From: Saccharothrix ecbatanensis
GTDB lineage: Bacteria; Actinomycetota; Actinomycetes; Mycobacteriales; Pseudonocardiaceae
NCBI RefSeq assembly: GCF_014205015.1
Contig: NZ_JACHMO010000001.1
Location: 9,486,001-9,550,000 of the forward strand
Length of the DNA stretch: 64,000 nucleotides
Direction: 5' to 3'
Shown here: in pieces, positions 8,717 through 16,969 of the stretch
Position numbering within the stretch: the first letter of the stretch is position 1
Layout of the letters: every line of letters starts with the position of its first letter
Position numbers and translations under genes: made by a program
The notes under the pieces: model-generated
Told to the model about the DNA's origin: nothing
The model's database searches: none
The model's input: the letters and a program-made list of their open reading frames with translations, nothing else

Positions 8717-8765
8717 TAACCTACCGGCGACGCCGGCTTGACGCCAGGGCTTGTCAGGAGAACCA

Positions 8766-8780
8766 TACCGACTGGTCGGA
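8766..8780. promoter_or_regulatory. Palindromic operator-like site 2
   Basis: The core CCGAC-TG-GTCGG is a perfect 5-bp inverted repeat with short A/T flanks, located 20 bases before the plus-strand SDR start. The ACCGACtgGTCGG form is common for TetR-family operators. It differs in sequence from the palindrome at 8701, so two different regulators may act in this divergent region. Confidence 0.5.
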
Positions 8781-8801
8781 ATGTCAGCCAGAGGAGGCGC
8801 G

Positions 8802-9596
8802 GTGGAGTTCTCGGGCAAGGTCGCACTGGTCACCGGAGCCGCGAACGGCATCGGCGCGGGGGTCGCGCGCCGACTCGCCGCCGCCGGCGCGTCCGTCGTC
8901 GTCGCCGATGTGGACGACGTCCAGGGCAAAGCCGTGGCCGACGAGGTGAACGGCGTGTTCGTCCACTGCGACGTCAGCGATCCCCGGCAGAGCGAGGTCG
9001 CGGTGGCGACAGCCGTGGAGCGGTTCGGCGGGCTGGACTTCGCGGTGCTGAACGCGGGCATCGGCACCGGGTTCGGCCTCGGCGACGACTTCGACGCGGA
9101 GCGGTACCGCAAGGTCATGGGGATCAACCTCGACGGCGTCGTGTACGGCGTGCACGCGGCGTTGGCGGCGCTGAAGAAGCGTGGCGGCGGGCGCATCGTG
9201 GCCACCGCCAGCATGGCCGGCTTGATGGCGATGCCCATGGACCCCCTGTACGGCGCGAACAAGGCCGCCGTCGTCGGTCTCGTCCGCGGCCTCGGACCGG
9301 TGCTCGCGGCCGACGGCGTCACCGTCAACGCCGTGTGCCCGTCCTTCGCCGACACCGCGATCATCACCGGCTTCAAAGCCACCCTGGAATCCGCCGGGAT
9401 GCCCGTGATGAGCGTGGACGATGTGGTGGACGCGTTCGTCGCCGTGTTGCGGGACGGCAAGGCGGGTGAATGCTGGTTCGTGCAGGCCGGACGTCCCAGC
9501 GCGCCGTTCACCTTCCCCAACCCGCCCGGCCCGCGCACCGCCACCGGCGAGCGCGTCGCCCTCGGCCGCGACCCCCTGATCACGAAGGAGAACTGA
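8802..9596 (+). CDS. SDR-family oxidoreductase
   Basis: 264 residues from the GTG at 8802, four bases after GAGGAGG; earlier starts exist but lack such a site. The Rossmann motif is VALVTGAANGIGAG, followed by NAGIGTG, the Ser of TASMAGLMAM, YGANK (Tyr and Lys retained) and NAVCPSF. The C-terminal 40 residues extend beyond the usual SDR end with a Pro-rich tail. The substrate is unknown. A quinone-oxidoreductase-like gene starts 4 bases after its stop, so the two form an operon. Confidence 0.9.
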   Translation: MEFSGKVALVTGAANGIGAGVARRLAAAGASVVVADVDDVQGKAVADEVNGVFVHCDVSDPRQSEVAVATAVERFGGLDFAVLNAGIGTGFGLGDDFDAERYRKVMGINLDGVVYGVHAALAALKKRGGGRIVATASMAGLMAMPMDPLYGANKAAVVGLVRGLGPVLAADGVTVNAVCPSFADTAIITGFKATLESAGMPVMSVDDVVDAFVAVLRDGKAGECWFVQAGRPSAPFTFPNPPGPRTATGERVALGRDPLITKEN

Positions 9597-9600
9597 CACC

Positions 9601-10554
9601 GTGCGCGCCATCCAGATCACCGAGTTCGGCGGACCGGAAGTCCTCAACGAGGTCGACCTCCCCGACCCCGTCGCGGGTCCCGGCGAACTGCTCGTCGACG
9701 TCAGCCGCGCGGGCCTCAACTACGCCGACACACATCAAGCTGAGAACAGCTACCTGTCGAAGATGGAACTTCCGCTGGTGCCCGGCGGCGAGGTCGTCGG
9801 CACGGCGGGCGGTCGGCGCGTGGTCGGCCTGACCAACTTCGGCGGTTACGCGGAGAAGGCCGTGGTGCCCGAGGCGACCGCGTTCGACGTGCCGGAAGGC
9901 GTGGACGACCTCACCGCGTTGAGCATGGTCGTGCAGGGCGCGACGGCGTGGCTCCTGCTCCGCAAGAGCGCCCACCTGGAGGCGGGGGAGAGCGTCGTCG
10001 TGCACGCTGCCGCCGGTGGGGTCGGGTCGCTGGCCGTGCAGCTGGCCAAGAAGTGGGGCGCGGGACGCGTCATTGCCACTGCCAGCACCGAGGACAAGCG
10101 TCAACTGGCGCTGGACCTGGGCGCGGACGTCGCGGTCGACTCCACCGCGGAGAACATGACCGACGTGCTGCGTGAGGCCAACGGCGGGCGGCGGGTCGAC
10201 ATCGTGCTGGACATGACCGGCGGCGCCGTCACCGACCAGAGCATCGCCGCGCTCGCGCCGTTCGGGCGGCTCGCGTTCTACGGGATGGCCAGTCGGGAGC
10301 AGCCGACGCCGGTCGAGCCCGGCCGGTTGCTGGTGCACTCGACGGCCATCGCGGGCATGTGGCTGCCGCACGCGTTCAGGTTGCCGGGTGGGGTCGTGCA
10401 CCGGGCCATGGGCGAGCTGTTCGACCTGGTCCTGGCCGGTGAGCTGCGAGCCGTGCCGGGTGGGGAGTACGGGCTGTCGGAGGTGCGCCGGGCGCACGAG
10501 GACCTGCGGGCCCGCCGCACCACCGGCAAGCTGGTGCTGGACCCGTCACGCTGA
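9601..10554 (+). CDS. Zinc-type alcohol dehydrogenase-like / quinone oxidoreductase (MDR)
   Basis: 317 residues, GTG start. A GroES-like N-terminal half (MRAIQITEFGGPEVLNEVDLPDP, then GLNYADTH) is followed by a Rossmann domain with VVVHAAAGGVGSLAVQLAKKWGA, the NADPH-binding motif of the QOR branch of medium-chain dehydrogenases. The structural zinc cysteines of true alcohol dehydrogenases are absent. The family reduces quinones or enones with NADPH. It follows the SDR gene within 4 bases, suggesting joint turnover of one carbonyl or acyl substrate. Confidence 0.92.
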   Translation: MRAIQITEFGGPEVLNEVDLPDPVAGPGELLVDVSRAGLNYADTHQAENSYLSKMELPLVPGGEVVGTAGGRRVVGLTNFGGYAEKAVVPEATAFDVPEGVDDLTALSMVVQGATAWLLLRKSAHLEAGESVVVHAAAGGVGSLAVQLAKKWGAGRVIATASTEDKRQLALDLGADVAVDSTAENMTDVLREANGGRRVDIVLDMTGGAVTDQSIAALAPFGRLAFYGMASREQPTPVEPGRLLVHSTAIAGMWLPHAFRLPGGVVHRAMGELFDLVLAGELRAVPGGEYGLSEVRRAHEDLRARRTTGKLVLDPSR

Positions 10555-10570
10555 GAACCGCGGGCATCGC

Positions 10571-10608
10571 GGATCGGGGGCCACTCGCCATCGGGCGGCC
10601 CCCGGTCC
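10571..10608. terminator. Bidirectional hairpin terminator
   Basis: GGATCGGGGGCC and GGCCCCCGGTCC form a 12-bp stem with one G-T pair and a 14-base loop. It lies between two converging genes, 17 bases after the oxidoreductase stop and just before the stop of the minus-strand gene. Confidence 0.75.
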
Positions 10609-10614
10609 GGATGA

Positions 10615-11052
10615 TCAGTCGCTCAGTTCGGCCAGCGCGGCCTTGACCTTCGCGAGCTCGGCCTCCAGCTCCTCCATCCGCGTGCGGTGCTGGGTGCGGG
10701 CTGCCTCGATGACCTCGTCGATACCGCCGGCGATGTCGTCGTGCAGCTCCTTGGCCGCCCGCGACACGGCCGCGGCCGAGATCGAGAGGCCCTGCACGAC
10801 CCGCTTGGTGCCGTGCACCAGGTCGGCCTGCCACTCGCCGTCGGCGGTCCCGGTGACGGTCAGCGTGAGCTCGACCGTGCGGGTCTTCTTGGCCGTCGAC
10901 TTGGCCCGCTTCACGGGCTTGGCCTCGGGCTCTTCCTGCGGCACGGGTGCGACCTCCTGCTGCACGGGTGCGGCGGGCGCCTCGGCGTCCACCGTCTCTT
11001 CCTGCTCCACGAGCGTGTCCGCCTGCACGTTCTCGTTTTCCTCTCTGCGCAT
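10615..11052 (-). CDS. Small Glu/Ala-rich protein (DUF6319-like)
   Basis: 145 residues from the ATG at 11052 (MRREENENV). Residues 10-45 are acidic and proline-rich, 46-60 basic (KPVKRAKSTAKKTRT), 58-75 a beta-rich stretch (TVELTLTVTGTADGEW), and 95-145 a long charged helix with coiled-coil spacing (MEELEAELAKVKAALAEL). No catalytic motif is visible. The layout resembles the actinobacterial DUF6319 family, whose function I do not know; the assignment is by general resemblance. It diverges from the 115-residue protein at 11132. Confidence 0.7.
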   Translation of the reverse strand: MRREENENVQADTLVEQEETVDAEAPAAPVQQEVAPVPQEEPEAKPVKRAKSTAKKTRTVELTLTVTGTADGEWQADLVHGTKRVVQGLSISAAAVSRAAKELHDDIAGGIDEVIEAARTQHRTRMEELEAELAKVKAALAELSD

Positions 11053-11131
11053 CCGGCTCGACCCCGTGTGATGATAGAACACATGTTCGAGGGTGGGTCG
11101 ATCGCCCCGCACAGCGTAGGGTGTCGGCCTT

Positions 11132-11479
11132 GTGAGCGGTTGGTGGGACTTCCCCGCTCGCCGGTTCTTGGACCGGTTGAGCGACGAACTCGGAATTGCG
11201 GCGGTGTTGGCCCCGGGCGTGTTGGCGCCCGGAGTGCTGGCCGCCGTCGACCAGCACGGCGCGGCGGTGCGCGACATCCTCGCGTTCGGCGTGCCCGCGG
11301 CGGCGGTGGCGGGGGTGGTGCTGCTCGCCGGGTACGCCAAGGGCGTGCTCGACGAGGCGACGGCACAGGGCTGGCAGGTGCCGGCGATCGTGGACTGGGC
11401 GAACGCGGACTGGACGACGTTGAGACTCGTCGCCGTCTGCCACCTCTCGCGCAGCGACGAGCCCGCACTCGAAGGCTAG
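11132..11479 (+). CDS. Small hydrophobic actinobacterial protein (DUF6401-like)
   Basis: 115 residues, GTG start. The sequence has the repeat VLAPGVLAPGVLA at about residue 25, an AVDQHGAAVRDIL helix, and a hydrophobic stretch (VPAAAVAGVVLLAGYAKGVLDEA) too amphipathic to be a sure membrane segment. It recalls small DUF6401-type proteins seen near natural-product genes in Pseudonocardiales and Streptomyces, but the match is from memory only. Role unknown. Confidence 0.6.
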   Translation: MSGWWDFPARRFLDRLSDELGIAAVLAPGVLAPGVLAAVDQHGAAVRDILAFGVPAAAVAGVVLLAGYAKGVLDEATAQGWQVPAIVDWANADWTTLRLVAVCHLSRSDEPALEG

Positions 11480-11505
11480 CGACTGACGGCCCGTCCGCCG
11501 GCACG

Positions 11506-11533
11506 TTGTCCACAGCCCTGCCAGTTATCCACA
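11506..11533 (+). promoter_or_regulatory. Pair of DnaA-box-like nonamers
   Basis: TTGTCCACA (11506-11514) and TTATCCACA (11525-11533) are same-strand nonamers 10 bases apart; the first fits the Streptomyces DnaA box consensus and the second the classic bacterial one. They lie in a short gene-free stretch before the IS30 remnant. The region lacks the many boxes of an origin. Confidence 0.4.
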
Positions 11534-11573
11534 ACGGCGTCCGCACGGCCCTCGGCTGTCGTTCCCCTGGGGA

Positions 11574-11599
11574 AGAATAAGAGCAGAGGTCCCCTGGCG
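11574..11599 (+). repeat. Truncated copy of the dispersed hairpin repeat
   Basis: AGAATAAGAGCAGAGGTCCC and the next bases nearly match the first half of the hairpin repeat at 18140-18165. The second arm is missing: sequence of an IS30 end begins at about 11601. This looks like an insertion into, or deletion of, one arm. Confidence 0.6.
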
Positions 11600-11600
11600 C

Positions 11601-12400
11601 GGATTCCAGGAGTCGTCGCAACACAGGCGATCAACTGGCTTTGGCCAGGAGCTTGGCGAGGCGCTCGGCTTGGGTGTCCCAGCGGAGTGTTGCGTGGGCC
11701 TCGGTTGAGTTGAGCGGCGACGGCGGCCGAGTCCTCGGGGGTGTGGACGGAGAGGTCGGCATGTCGGTGGCGAGAGTGAACTCGTGGTGTCGGCCCAGCC
11801 CGGAGCCCTGGTCCCGGGTCAGGGAGTGTTTCAGATGATCGAGCTGTGATCCGGTGGTGGCGGTGAGGGCGTCGCGGACGTGTTCGGCGGCGCGGGCGCG
11901 GCCCAGGTGCACGACCAGGACGTAGCGGGTAGCGCGTTCGACCAGGGTGCCGATCGCGGACTGCTGGTCGCCGCTGATGATCAGGTCGCCTTCCCTGTGG
12001 CCGGGCAAGGTGCGGTCCTCGATCTCGGCGGGCCGGTCGCTGATCATCACCATCGAAGCGGGGACGGCGTTGCCCGGCGCTGCGGCGGGGTGCGCGTCCG
12101 GTGCGCAATGCCAGGGCCAAATCGCGGCGCAGACGGCGGCTGATCCGCTCGGGGCTGAACCGGTCGTCGAGCATGTGCCGCACCAGCGCCCTCAGCTCCG
12201 GGTTCGAGCCGATTCTGCTCGGCTTGGGCCGGGGACGACGCGCGTCGGCGCGGGCCTGACCCGCATGGGGTCGGTAGACGCCCGAGTCGGGATCGGTGTT
12301 GCGTCGTACCTTCCTGGCTGACCGTCGACGCGACGCGACACAACCCCGCCGCGACCCAACCCCGCCGCGAGCAGGCCCGGTGGCAGAAGGACGTCGACCG
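11601..12400 (-). pseudogene. Decayed IS30-family transposase
   Basis: The minus-strand frame 11631-12053 encodes recognisable IS30 transposase sequence: RPAEIEDRTLPGHREGDLII (first catalytic Asp), SAIGTLVERATRYVLVVHLG, LTRDQGSGLGRHHEFTLATD (second Asp), and the end WDTQAERLAKLL. The C-terminal segment that should hold the catalytic Glu (the HSPWQRG region) is deleted. The N-terminal part lies in other frames up to about 12400 (PELRALVRHMLDDRFSPERISRRL), so frameshifts have split it. An IS30-like terminus, GGATTCCAGGAGTCGTCGCA, is at 11601; no matching other end was seen. Confidence 0.8.
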
Positions 12401-12453
12401 GGCCACCCGGCGAGGTCTCCGCTGCCCTCGGGCAACGAATTCCCCCGATACAC

Positions 12454-12507
12454 ACCGCTCCCCCGAAAGCCGGACCTGGATTCCCAGTCCAACTTCGGGG
12501 GAGCGGT
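12454..12507. repeat. Long nested inverted repeat
   Basis: ACCGCTCCCCCGAA (12454-12467) pairs perfectly with TTCGGGGGAGCGGT (12494-12507). The 26-base loop contains a second, shorter inverted repeat (GGAC ... GTCC). It lies 77 bases beyond the stop of the minus-strand channel gene, where it could end transcription, but has no T-run. Confidence 0.6.
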
Positions 12508-12583
12508 TCAGTGCGAGGACCCTGCGAAAGCGTTCGATCGGGCTAGCGTTCGATCCAGCTAAGCGCGCCGTGACCGGGCTCGG

Positions 12584-13558
12584 TCAACGCTGCTCACCCG
12601 GCGGGTACTGGCCCGGGTGCGGCTGCACCGGACGGCCCTGCATCGGCTGTCCCGGCGGCATGGTCTGGCCGGGAGGCATCGGCTGGCCCGCCGGAGGCAT
12701 GGTCTGCCCCGGCTGCATCTGCTGGCCGCCCGGAGCGGTCGGCATGGACGACGCGTGCGCCGGAGTCTCGGCCATCCGGGTCGTCTGGTCGGCCGGCGAG
12801 ACACCCGACGCGGTCCGCTGCACGTCCTCACGCCCGCGCTTGTACGCCTCGGCCTGAGCCTTGGCCTGCGGCGCCTCCGCCTCGGCCCGCGACAACCAGC
12901 CTTCCCAGCGCTGCTGCATGGGCCTGATCAGACCACCGCCGACACCGATGACCGCGATACCGCCGACCGTCGCCAGGATGGTGATCAGGATCGGCGTGGT
13001 CACCGTGGTGGCGACACCGATCTGGTTCAGCGCCGCGATCACGCCGAGCGCGATGATGAACCACGAGGCGATCTTGCCCAGCGTCGGACCGTAGGACAGC
13101 CCGCCGAGCGCCCGGGAGATGATGTCGCCCACGGCCCGCGCGATGGCGGCGGCGACCACGATGATGATGATCGCGACGATCGCCCTCGGCAGCCAGGCCA
13201 CGATCTGGTTCAGCAGATCGCTCACGGGGTTCGACCCGAACACGCCGAACGCCACCTGGAGCGCGATCAGCAGCACGGCGTAGTACACGATTTGCGCGAG
13301 CAGACCCGACGCGTCGAACTTCGAACGCTTCAGCGCGTCGCCGATCCCACCGCGCTGCACCGCGCGGTCGAAGTGCAGCCGCTCCAACACCTTGTTCACC
13401 GCCGAGCGCAGCACCCGGGCGATGATCCACCCGATGAGCAGCACGACGAGGAACCCGACGAGTTTCGGCAGGAAGGTCACCACGTTGCGCAGGGCGTCAC
13501 CGGTTGCGTCACCGATGCCTTGAGCCTGCACCGTCTGCGCGGCGAGCAGGGCTTTCAT
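12584..13558 (-). CDS. MscS-like mechanosensitive channel with Pro/Gln-rich tail
   Basis: 324 residues. Four to five hydrophobic helices are evident: LPKLVGFLVVLLIGWIIARVL, LLAQIVYYAVLLIALQVAFGVF, AIVAIIIIVVAAAIARAVG, WFIIALGVIAALNQI, and a final glycine-rich helix (ILATVGGIAVIGVGGGLI). Glycine-spaced TM repeats of this kind (conserved TM helix, CmpX type) occur in small MscS-superfamily members. The tail from about residue 250 is disordered, with repeats of MPPxGQ. Likely an osmotic or membrane-stress channel in the plasma membrane; gating residues cannot be judged. Confidence 0.88.
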   Translation of the reverse strand: MKALLAAQTVQAQGIGDATGDALRNVVTFLPKLVGFLVVLLIGWIIARVLRSAVNKVLERLHFDRAVQRGGIGDALKRSKFDASGLLAQIVYYAVLLIALQVAFGVFGSNPVSDLLNQIVAWLPRAIVAIIIIVVAAAIARAVGDIISRALGGLSYGPTLGKIASWFIIALGVIAALNQIGVATTVTTPILITILATVGGIAVIGVGGGLIRPMQQRWEGWLSRAEAEAPQAKAQAEAYKRGREDVQRTASGVSPADQTTRMAETPAHASSMPTAPGGQQMQPGQTMPPAGQPMPPGQTMPPGQPMQGRPVQPHPGQYPPGEQR

Positions 13559-13686
13559 CGTCTTCGACCTCCTCGGACGACCGGTTCGTCTCTGAGATCG
13601 GTTACCCGAGGTGGTCGGGTCAAACCCCGGATCACCCTGGCGGGTGGTGTAGGCCGGGTAAAATGCGCAGCGTCACCGCCGGCCGA

Positions 13687-13917
13687 TCACACGTCCGGGA
13701 TCGGCGGCAGCCGCACGTCCTCGCGGTCCAGCTCCACGCGCGAGACGCCGGGCACGGCCCCGAGCAGGTCGCCCACTTCGGGGGCGACCGACCCGGTGAC
13801 CAGGCCCAGCGTCTCCAGCACGTCCTCCACCACCATTCCGGCGTCGCGCAACGCGGACACCACGGCGGGCAGGTCGTCCAGGCTGTCGTCGGCGACCGAG
13901 ACCACGACCTTGTCCAC
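13687..13917 (-). CDS. Stand-alone I9-like inhibitor/chaperone of the neighbouring protease
   Basis: 76 residues from the GTG at 13917, five bases after GGAGG; a longer ATG frame would overlap the protease gene. The order of predicted elements is strand (KVVVSVADD), helix (LPAVVSALRDAG), strand (VVEDVL), strand (LVTGSV), helix (VGDLLGAV), strand (GVSRVELD), the arrangement of subtilisin propeptides (inhibitor family I9). It begins 19 bases after the stop of the S8 protease gene on the same strand. Inference: a separate folding helper or inhibitor for that protease. Database labels for similar small proteins vary and may be misleading. Confidence 0.7.
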   Translation of the reverse strand: MDKVVVSVADDSLDDLPAVVSALRDAGMVVEDVLETLGLVTGSVAPEVGDLLGAVPGVSRVELDREDVRLPPIPDV

Positions 13918-13936
13918 GGGCGCCTCCGTCAGGGCG

Positions 13937-15136
13937 TCAGGGTGATTGCACCAATCCTGCACCCACATCCGTGGAAGGCAAGCCCAGTCGACGAGCGGAC
14001 TGCGACAACCTCGCCCACAGCTCCCACCCGCGAGAGCCGTACTTCTCCGCGATGAGCGCCGCCACGCCCGCCACGTGCGGCGTCGCCATGCTCGTGCCCG
14101 AGATCCGCTTGCGCATCCCGAGGCCGCCGTCCTCCTTGTTCCAGCTGGAGTAGACGTCCACGCCGGGTCCGACGACGTCGATCTGGCCGATGGTGTCGAC
14201 CGTCCCGCAGGAGAAGGACGCGATCGCCCGCTGCACGTCGATCGCCCCCACGGAGAGGATCGACGGGCAGTTCGCCGGGTGGCCGACCGGGTTGACCCGC
14301 CCCGGCCGCTTGCTCTCGTTGCCGGCCGCGGCGACGATCAGCGTGCCCTTGCCCATCGCCCGCGTGGCGGCCTGCTCGAAGATCTGCGAGTGCGGCGTGC
14401 CCGGCCGGACGGCCGCGCCGAGCGACATCGAGATGACCGCGCAGCCGTTGGCGATGGCCCACTCGATGCCGGCCAGGATGCCGCTGTCCGAGCCGAAGCC
14501 CGAGTTCGACAGCACTTTGCCCGCGTAGATCTCGGCCTCGAACGCGACTCCGTAGCCGGGTCCGCCGCCGGCGGGCCGGCGCGGGCCGGTGGCGCTGCCG
14601 ATGCAGTGCGTGCCGTGGCCGTGCGCGTCGTCCACCGTCTCGCCCGTGATGAACGACTGCGTGACCACGGTGCGGCCCGCGAAGTCCGGGTGCGCGACCG
14701 TGAAACCGGTGTCCAGCACGGCGACCCGCACGCCCTTGCCGGTGACCGTGCTGAGGTTCGCGCCGACGGCCTGGAGCCCCCACGTGAACACGGACTCGTC
14801 CACGGCGGGAGCCGCGGCCTCGTCGGTGCCCGTGTCGGTGGCGGTGTAGGCCTGCACGACCCGTTCGGCCTCGACCACGGAGATCGGGCCCGGGGCCGCG
14901 GCGGCCTCGGACAGCCTGGCGACCTGGTCCGGCGTCGCGTCGACGACGGCGATGCCCAGGTCCTGGAAGATCACGCCGTCCGCCGCGGCGAGCTCTTCCC
15001 TGGTCGCGGAATCCGCGCTGCTGGCGGTGCTGATGCCGGCGACGCGGCTCATCTCCCGCGCACCGGCCGCGACCGATCTGTCTTCGAGGAGCACCAGGTA
15101 GCGGCCAGTGGTCTCGGCGCCCGTTGGTTGTGACAT
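13937..15136 (-). CDS. Subtilisin-like serine protease (S8)
   Basis: 399 residues. The catalytic triad is in place: Asp142 (VAVLDTGF), His174 (HGHGTHCIG), Ser349 (SGTSMATPHVAG), with the oxyanion Asn273 (AAAGNES). Residues 10-95 look like an I9-type prodomain (RYLVLLEDRSV ... VDATPDQVARLSE ... ISVVEAERVV). No signal peptide is visible, so export is uncertain and the enzyme may be intracellular. An additional stand-alone I9-like protein is encoded directly downstream. The start ATG at 15136 has GGGGGT near it. Confidence 0.93.
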   Translation of the reverse strand: MSQPTGAETTGRYLVLLEDRSVAAGAREMSRVAGISTASSADSATREELAAADGVIFQDLGIAVVDATPDQVARLSEAAAAPGPISVVEAERVVQAYTATDTGTDEAAAPAVDESVFTWGLQAVGANLSTVTGKGVRVAVLDTGFTVAHPDFAGRTVVTQSFITGETVDDAHGHGTHCIGSATGPRRPAGGGPGYGVAFEAEIYAGKVLSNSGFGSDSGILAGIEWAIANGCAVISMSLGAAVRPGTPHSQIFEQAATRAMGKGTLIVAAAGNESKRPGRVNPVGHPANCPSILSVGAIDVQRAIASFSCGTVDTIGQIDVVGPGVDVYSSWNKEDGGLGMRKRISGTSMATPHVAGVAALIAEKYGSRGWELWARLSQSARRLGLPSTDVGAGLVQSP

Positions 15137-15276
15137 GACGACCCCCTTCGGGGTGGGAATGCAGTCAGGTTTAACCCCGGAACACGCTTGTACTCAATCG
15201 GCCGTAAGTGTTGGCCCCTGGCGCAAACGTGGTTGGTATGCCTTAGTGGAGGCGCTGGACCGGCGGAAGATACAGA

Positions 15277-16461
15277 TCACGCCGGCGCGGGTGCGGTGCC
15301 ACGCATTCGGGTGAACTTCTGCGCCAACGGCTCCACCACGCGGGCAGCGACCGGACCGAGCACCGCCATGAGGAGCACGTACGCCGTCGCCAGCGCCGCC
15401 AACTCGCCGTCCACCGCGCCGGACGCCACCGTCAGCGACGCGATCACGATCGAGAACTCGCCGCGCGCCACCAGCGCCGCGCCCGCCCGTGCCCGGCCCA
15501 TCCGCCCGATGCCCTGCCGTCGTGCGGCCCACCACCCGGTGGCCACCTTCGTCAACGTCGTCACCACGGCCAACGCCACCGCCCACCCGAGCACGGGCGG
15601 GATCGACGCCGGGTCCGTGTTCAGCCCGAACACCACGAAGAACATCGCCGCGAACAGGTCGCGCAGCGGCTCCAGCATCCGGGTGGCGTTCTCCGCCGTC
15701 GACCCCGAGATCGCGATGCCCAGCAGGAACGCGCCGACCGCCGCGGACACCTGCAACTGCGACGCCACGCCGGCCACCAGCAGCGCCGAGCCCAGCACCT
15801 TGAGCAGGAACACCTCCGGGTCGGGGCTGTCCACCAGCGCCGACACGTACCGGCCGAACTTCAGCGCGATGACCAAAACCACTGTGATCGCAGCGAGCGA
15901 GACGCCCACCGCGGTCAGCCCGCCGACGAAGCTCACGCCCGCCAGCACGGCGGTCAGGATCGGCAGGTACACCGCCATCGCCAGGTCCTCGAAGACCAGC
16001 ACCGACAGCACCACCGGCGTCTCACGGTTGCCCAGCCGGCCCAGGTCGCCGAGCACCTTCGCGATGATCCCGGACGACGAGATGTAGGTGACGCCGCCCA
16101 TCGCCAGCGCGCCCACCGGGCCCCAGCCCAGGACCAGCGCGGCGATCACGCCCGGCGTCGCGTTCAGCACGATGTCCACCACACCGGCCGTCCACGACCG
16201 CTTCAGCCCCGTCATCAGCTCGGCGGCCGAGTACTCCAGGCCGAGCAGGAGCAGCAGCAGGATGACGCCGATCTCGCTGGAGATGTGCGAGAACTCCTCG
16301 ATGCCGTGCAACGGCACCAGGCCGCCCTGCCCGAAGGCCAGGCCGCCGATCAGGTAGAGCGGGATCGGGGAGATGCCGATCCGCCACGCCATCTTGCCGA
16401 GCAAGCCCAGCCCGAAGAAGACCGCACCCAATTGGATCAGTGCGATTGCGGTGTTGTGCAA
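15277..16461 (-). CDS. CPA2-type cation:proton antiporter (KefB/KhtU-like)
   Basis: 394 residues, about 12 hydrophobic segments, TTG start at 16461 five bases after the stop of the regulator gene. Features of the Na+/H+ exchanger fold include GISPIPLYLIGGLAFG near the N-terminus, LLLLLLGLEYS (helix 3), and SSSGIIAKVL before the unwound helix. No C-terminal TrkA domain is fused; instead the TrkA-C partner is the preceding gene, as in KhtT/KhtU systems that expel K+. It acts in the plasma membrane in pH and potassium homeostasis. Confidence 0.92.
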   Translation of the reverse strand: MHNTAIALIQLGAVFFGLGLLGKMAWRIGISPIPLYLIGGLAFGQGGLVPLHGIEEFSHISSEIGVILLLLLLGLEYSAAELMTGLKRSWTAGVVDIVLNATPGVIAALVLGWGPVGALAMGGVTYISSSGIIAKVLGDLGRLGNRETPVVLSVLVFEDLAMAVYLPILTAVLAGVSFVGGLTAVGVSLAAITVVLVIALKFGRYVSALVDSPDPEVFLLKVLGSALLVAGVASQLQVSAAVGAFLLGIAISGSTAENATRMLEPLRDLFAAMFFVVFGLNTDPASIPPVLGWAVALAVVTTLTKVATGWWAARRQGIGRMGRARAGAALVARGEFSIVIASLTVASGAVDGELAALATAYVLLMAVLGPVAARVVEPLAQKFTRMRGTAPAPA

Positions 16462-16466
16462 GGTGC

Positions 16467-16949
16467 TCAGCCACCGCCCAGCAACTCGGCGGCGGCGGTG
16501 AGGCCGTCCGACGTGCCGACCACGACGACGAGGTCACCGCCCGCGAACACGAAGTCCGGGCGCGGCGACGGGTGCACCGAACCGGCGCGCACGACGGCCA
16601 CGATGGACGCGCCGGTGCGGGTGCGCAGCTCGGTCTCGGCCAGCGGGCTGCCGTCGAACCGGGAGCCCGGGACGATCGGGAACTGCTTGGTGGAGATGCC
16701 CGCCACCTCGCGGTGCTGCTCTTCGAGGTGCGCCACCAGCTGCGGCGAGCCGAGCAGCCCGGCCAGGGTGCTCGCCTCCGACGGCGTCAGCGCGATCGAG
16801 GCCGCGCAGCCGTCCGGGTCGTCCTGGTGCGACACGATCAGCTCGAACTTGCCGTCACGGTGCGTCACCACCCCGACCCGTCGGCCCGCGCGAATCATGA
16901 AGTCCTGACGGGTGCCGATCCCCGGTAGCGGCGTCACCTCGACGTTCAC
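16467..16949 (-). CDS. TrkA-C domain regulator of the antiporter (KhtT-like)
   Basis: 160 residues from the GTG at 16949. The N-terminal 70 residues (VEVTPLPGIGTRQDFMIRAGRRVGVVTHRDGKFELIVS) match the start of actinobacterial antiporter regulatory subunits. Residues about 85-158 form a TrkA-C domain (IVPGSRFDGSPLAETELR, then VRAGSVHPSPRPDFVFAGGDLVVVVGT), which binds nucleotides or ligands in KhtT. It is followed within 5 bases by the antiporter gene. It diverges from the DUF1015 gene with only 20 bases between. Confidence 0.9.
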   Translation of the reverse strand: MNVEVTPLPGIGTRQDFMIRAGRRVGVVTHRDGKFELIVSHQDDPDGCAASIALTPSEASTLAGLLGSPQLVAHLEEQHREVAGISTKQFPIVPGSRFDGSPLAETELRTRTGASIVAVVRAGSVHPSPRPDFVFAGGDLVVVVGTSDGLTAAAELLGGG

Positions 16950-16969
16950 ACCGCGATCATAATCTGCCG

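Noticed and set aside
12584-12810. Repeats in DNA coding for the MscS-like tail
   Set aside because: They reflect the MPPxGQ low-complexity protein tail, not a CRISPR or separate repeat element.
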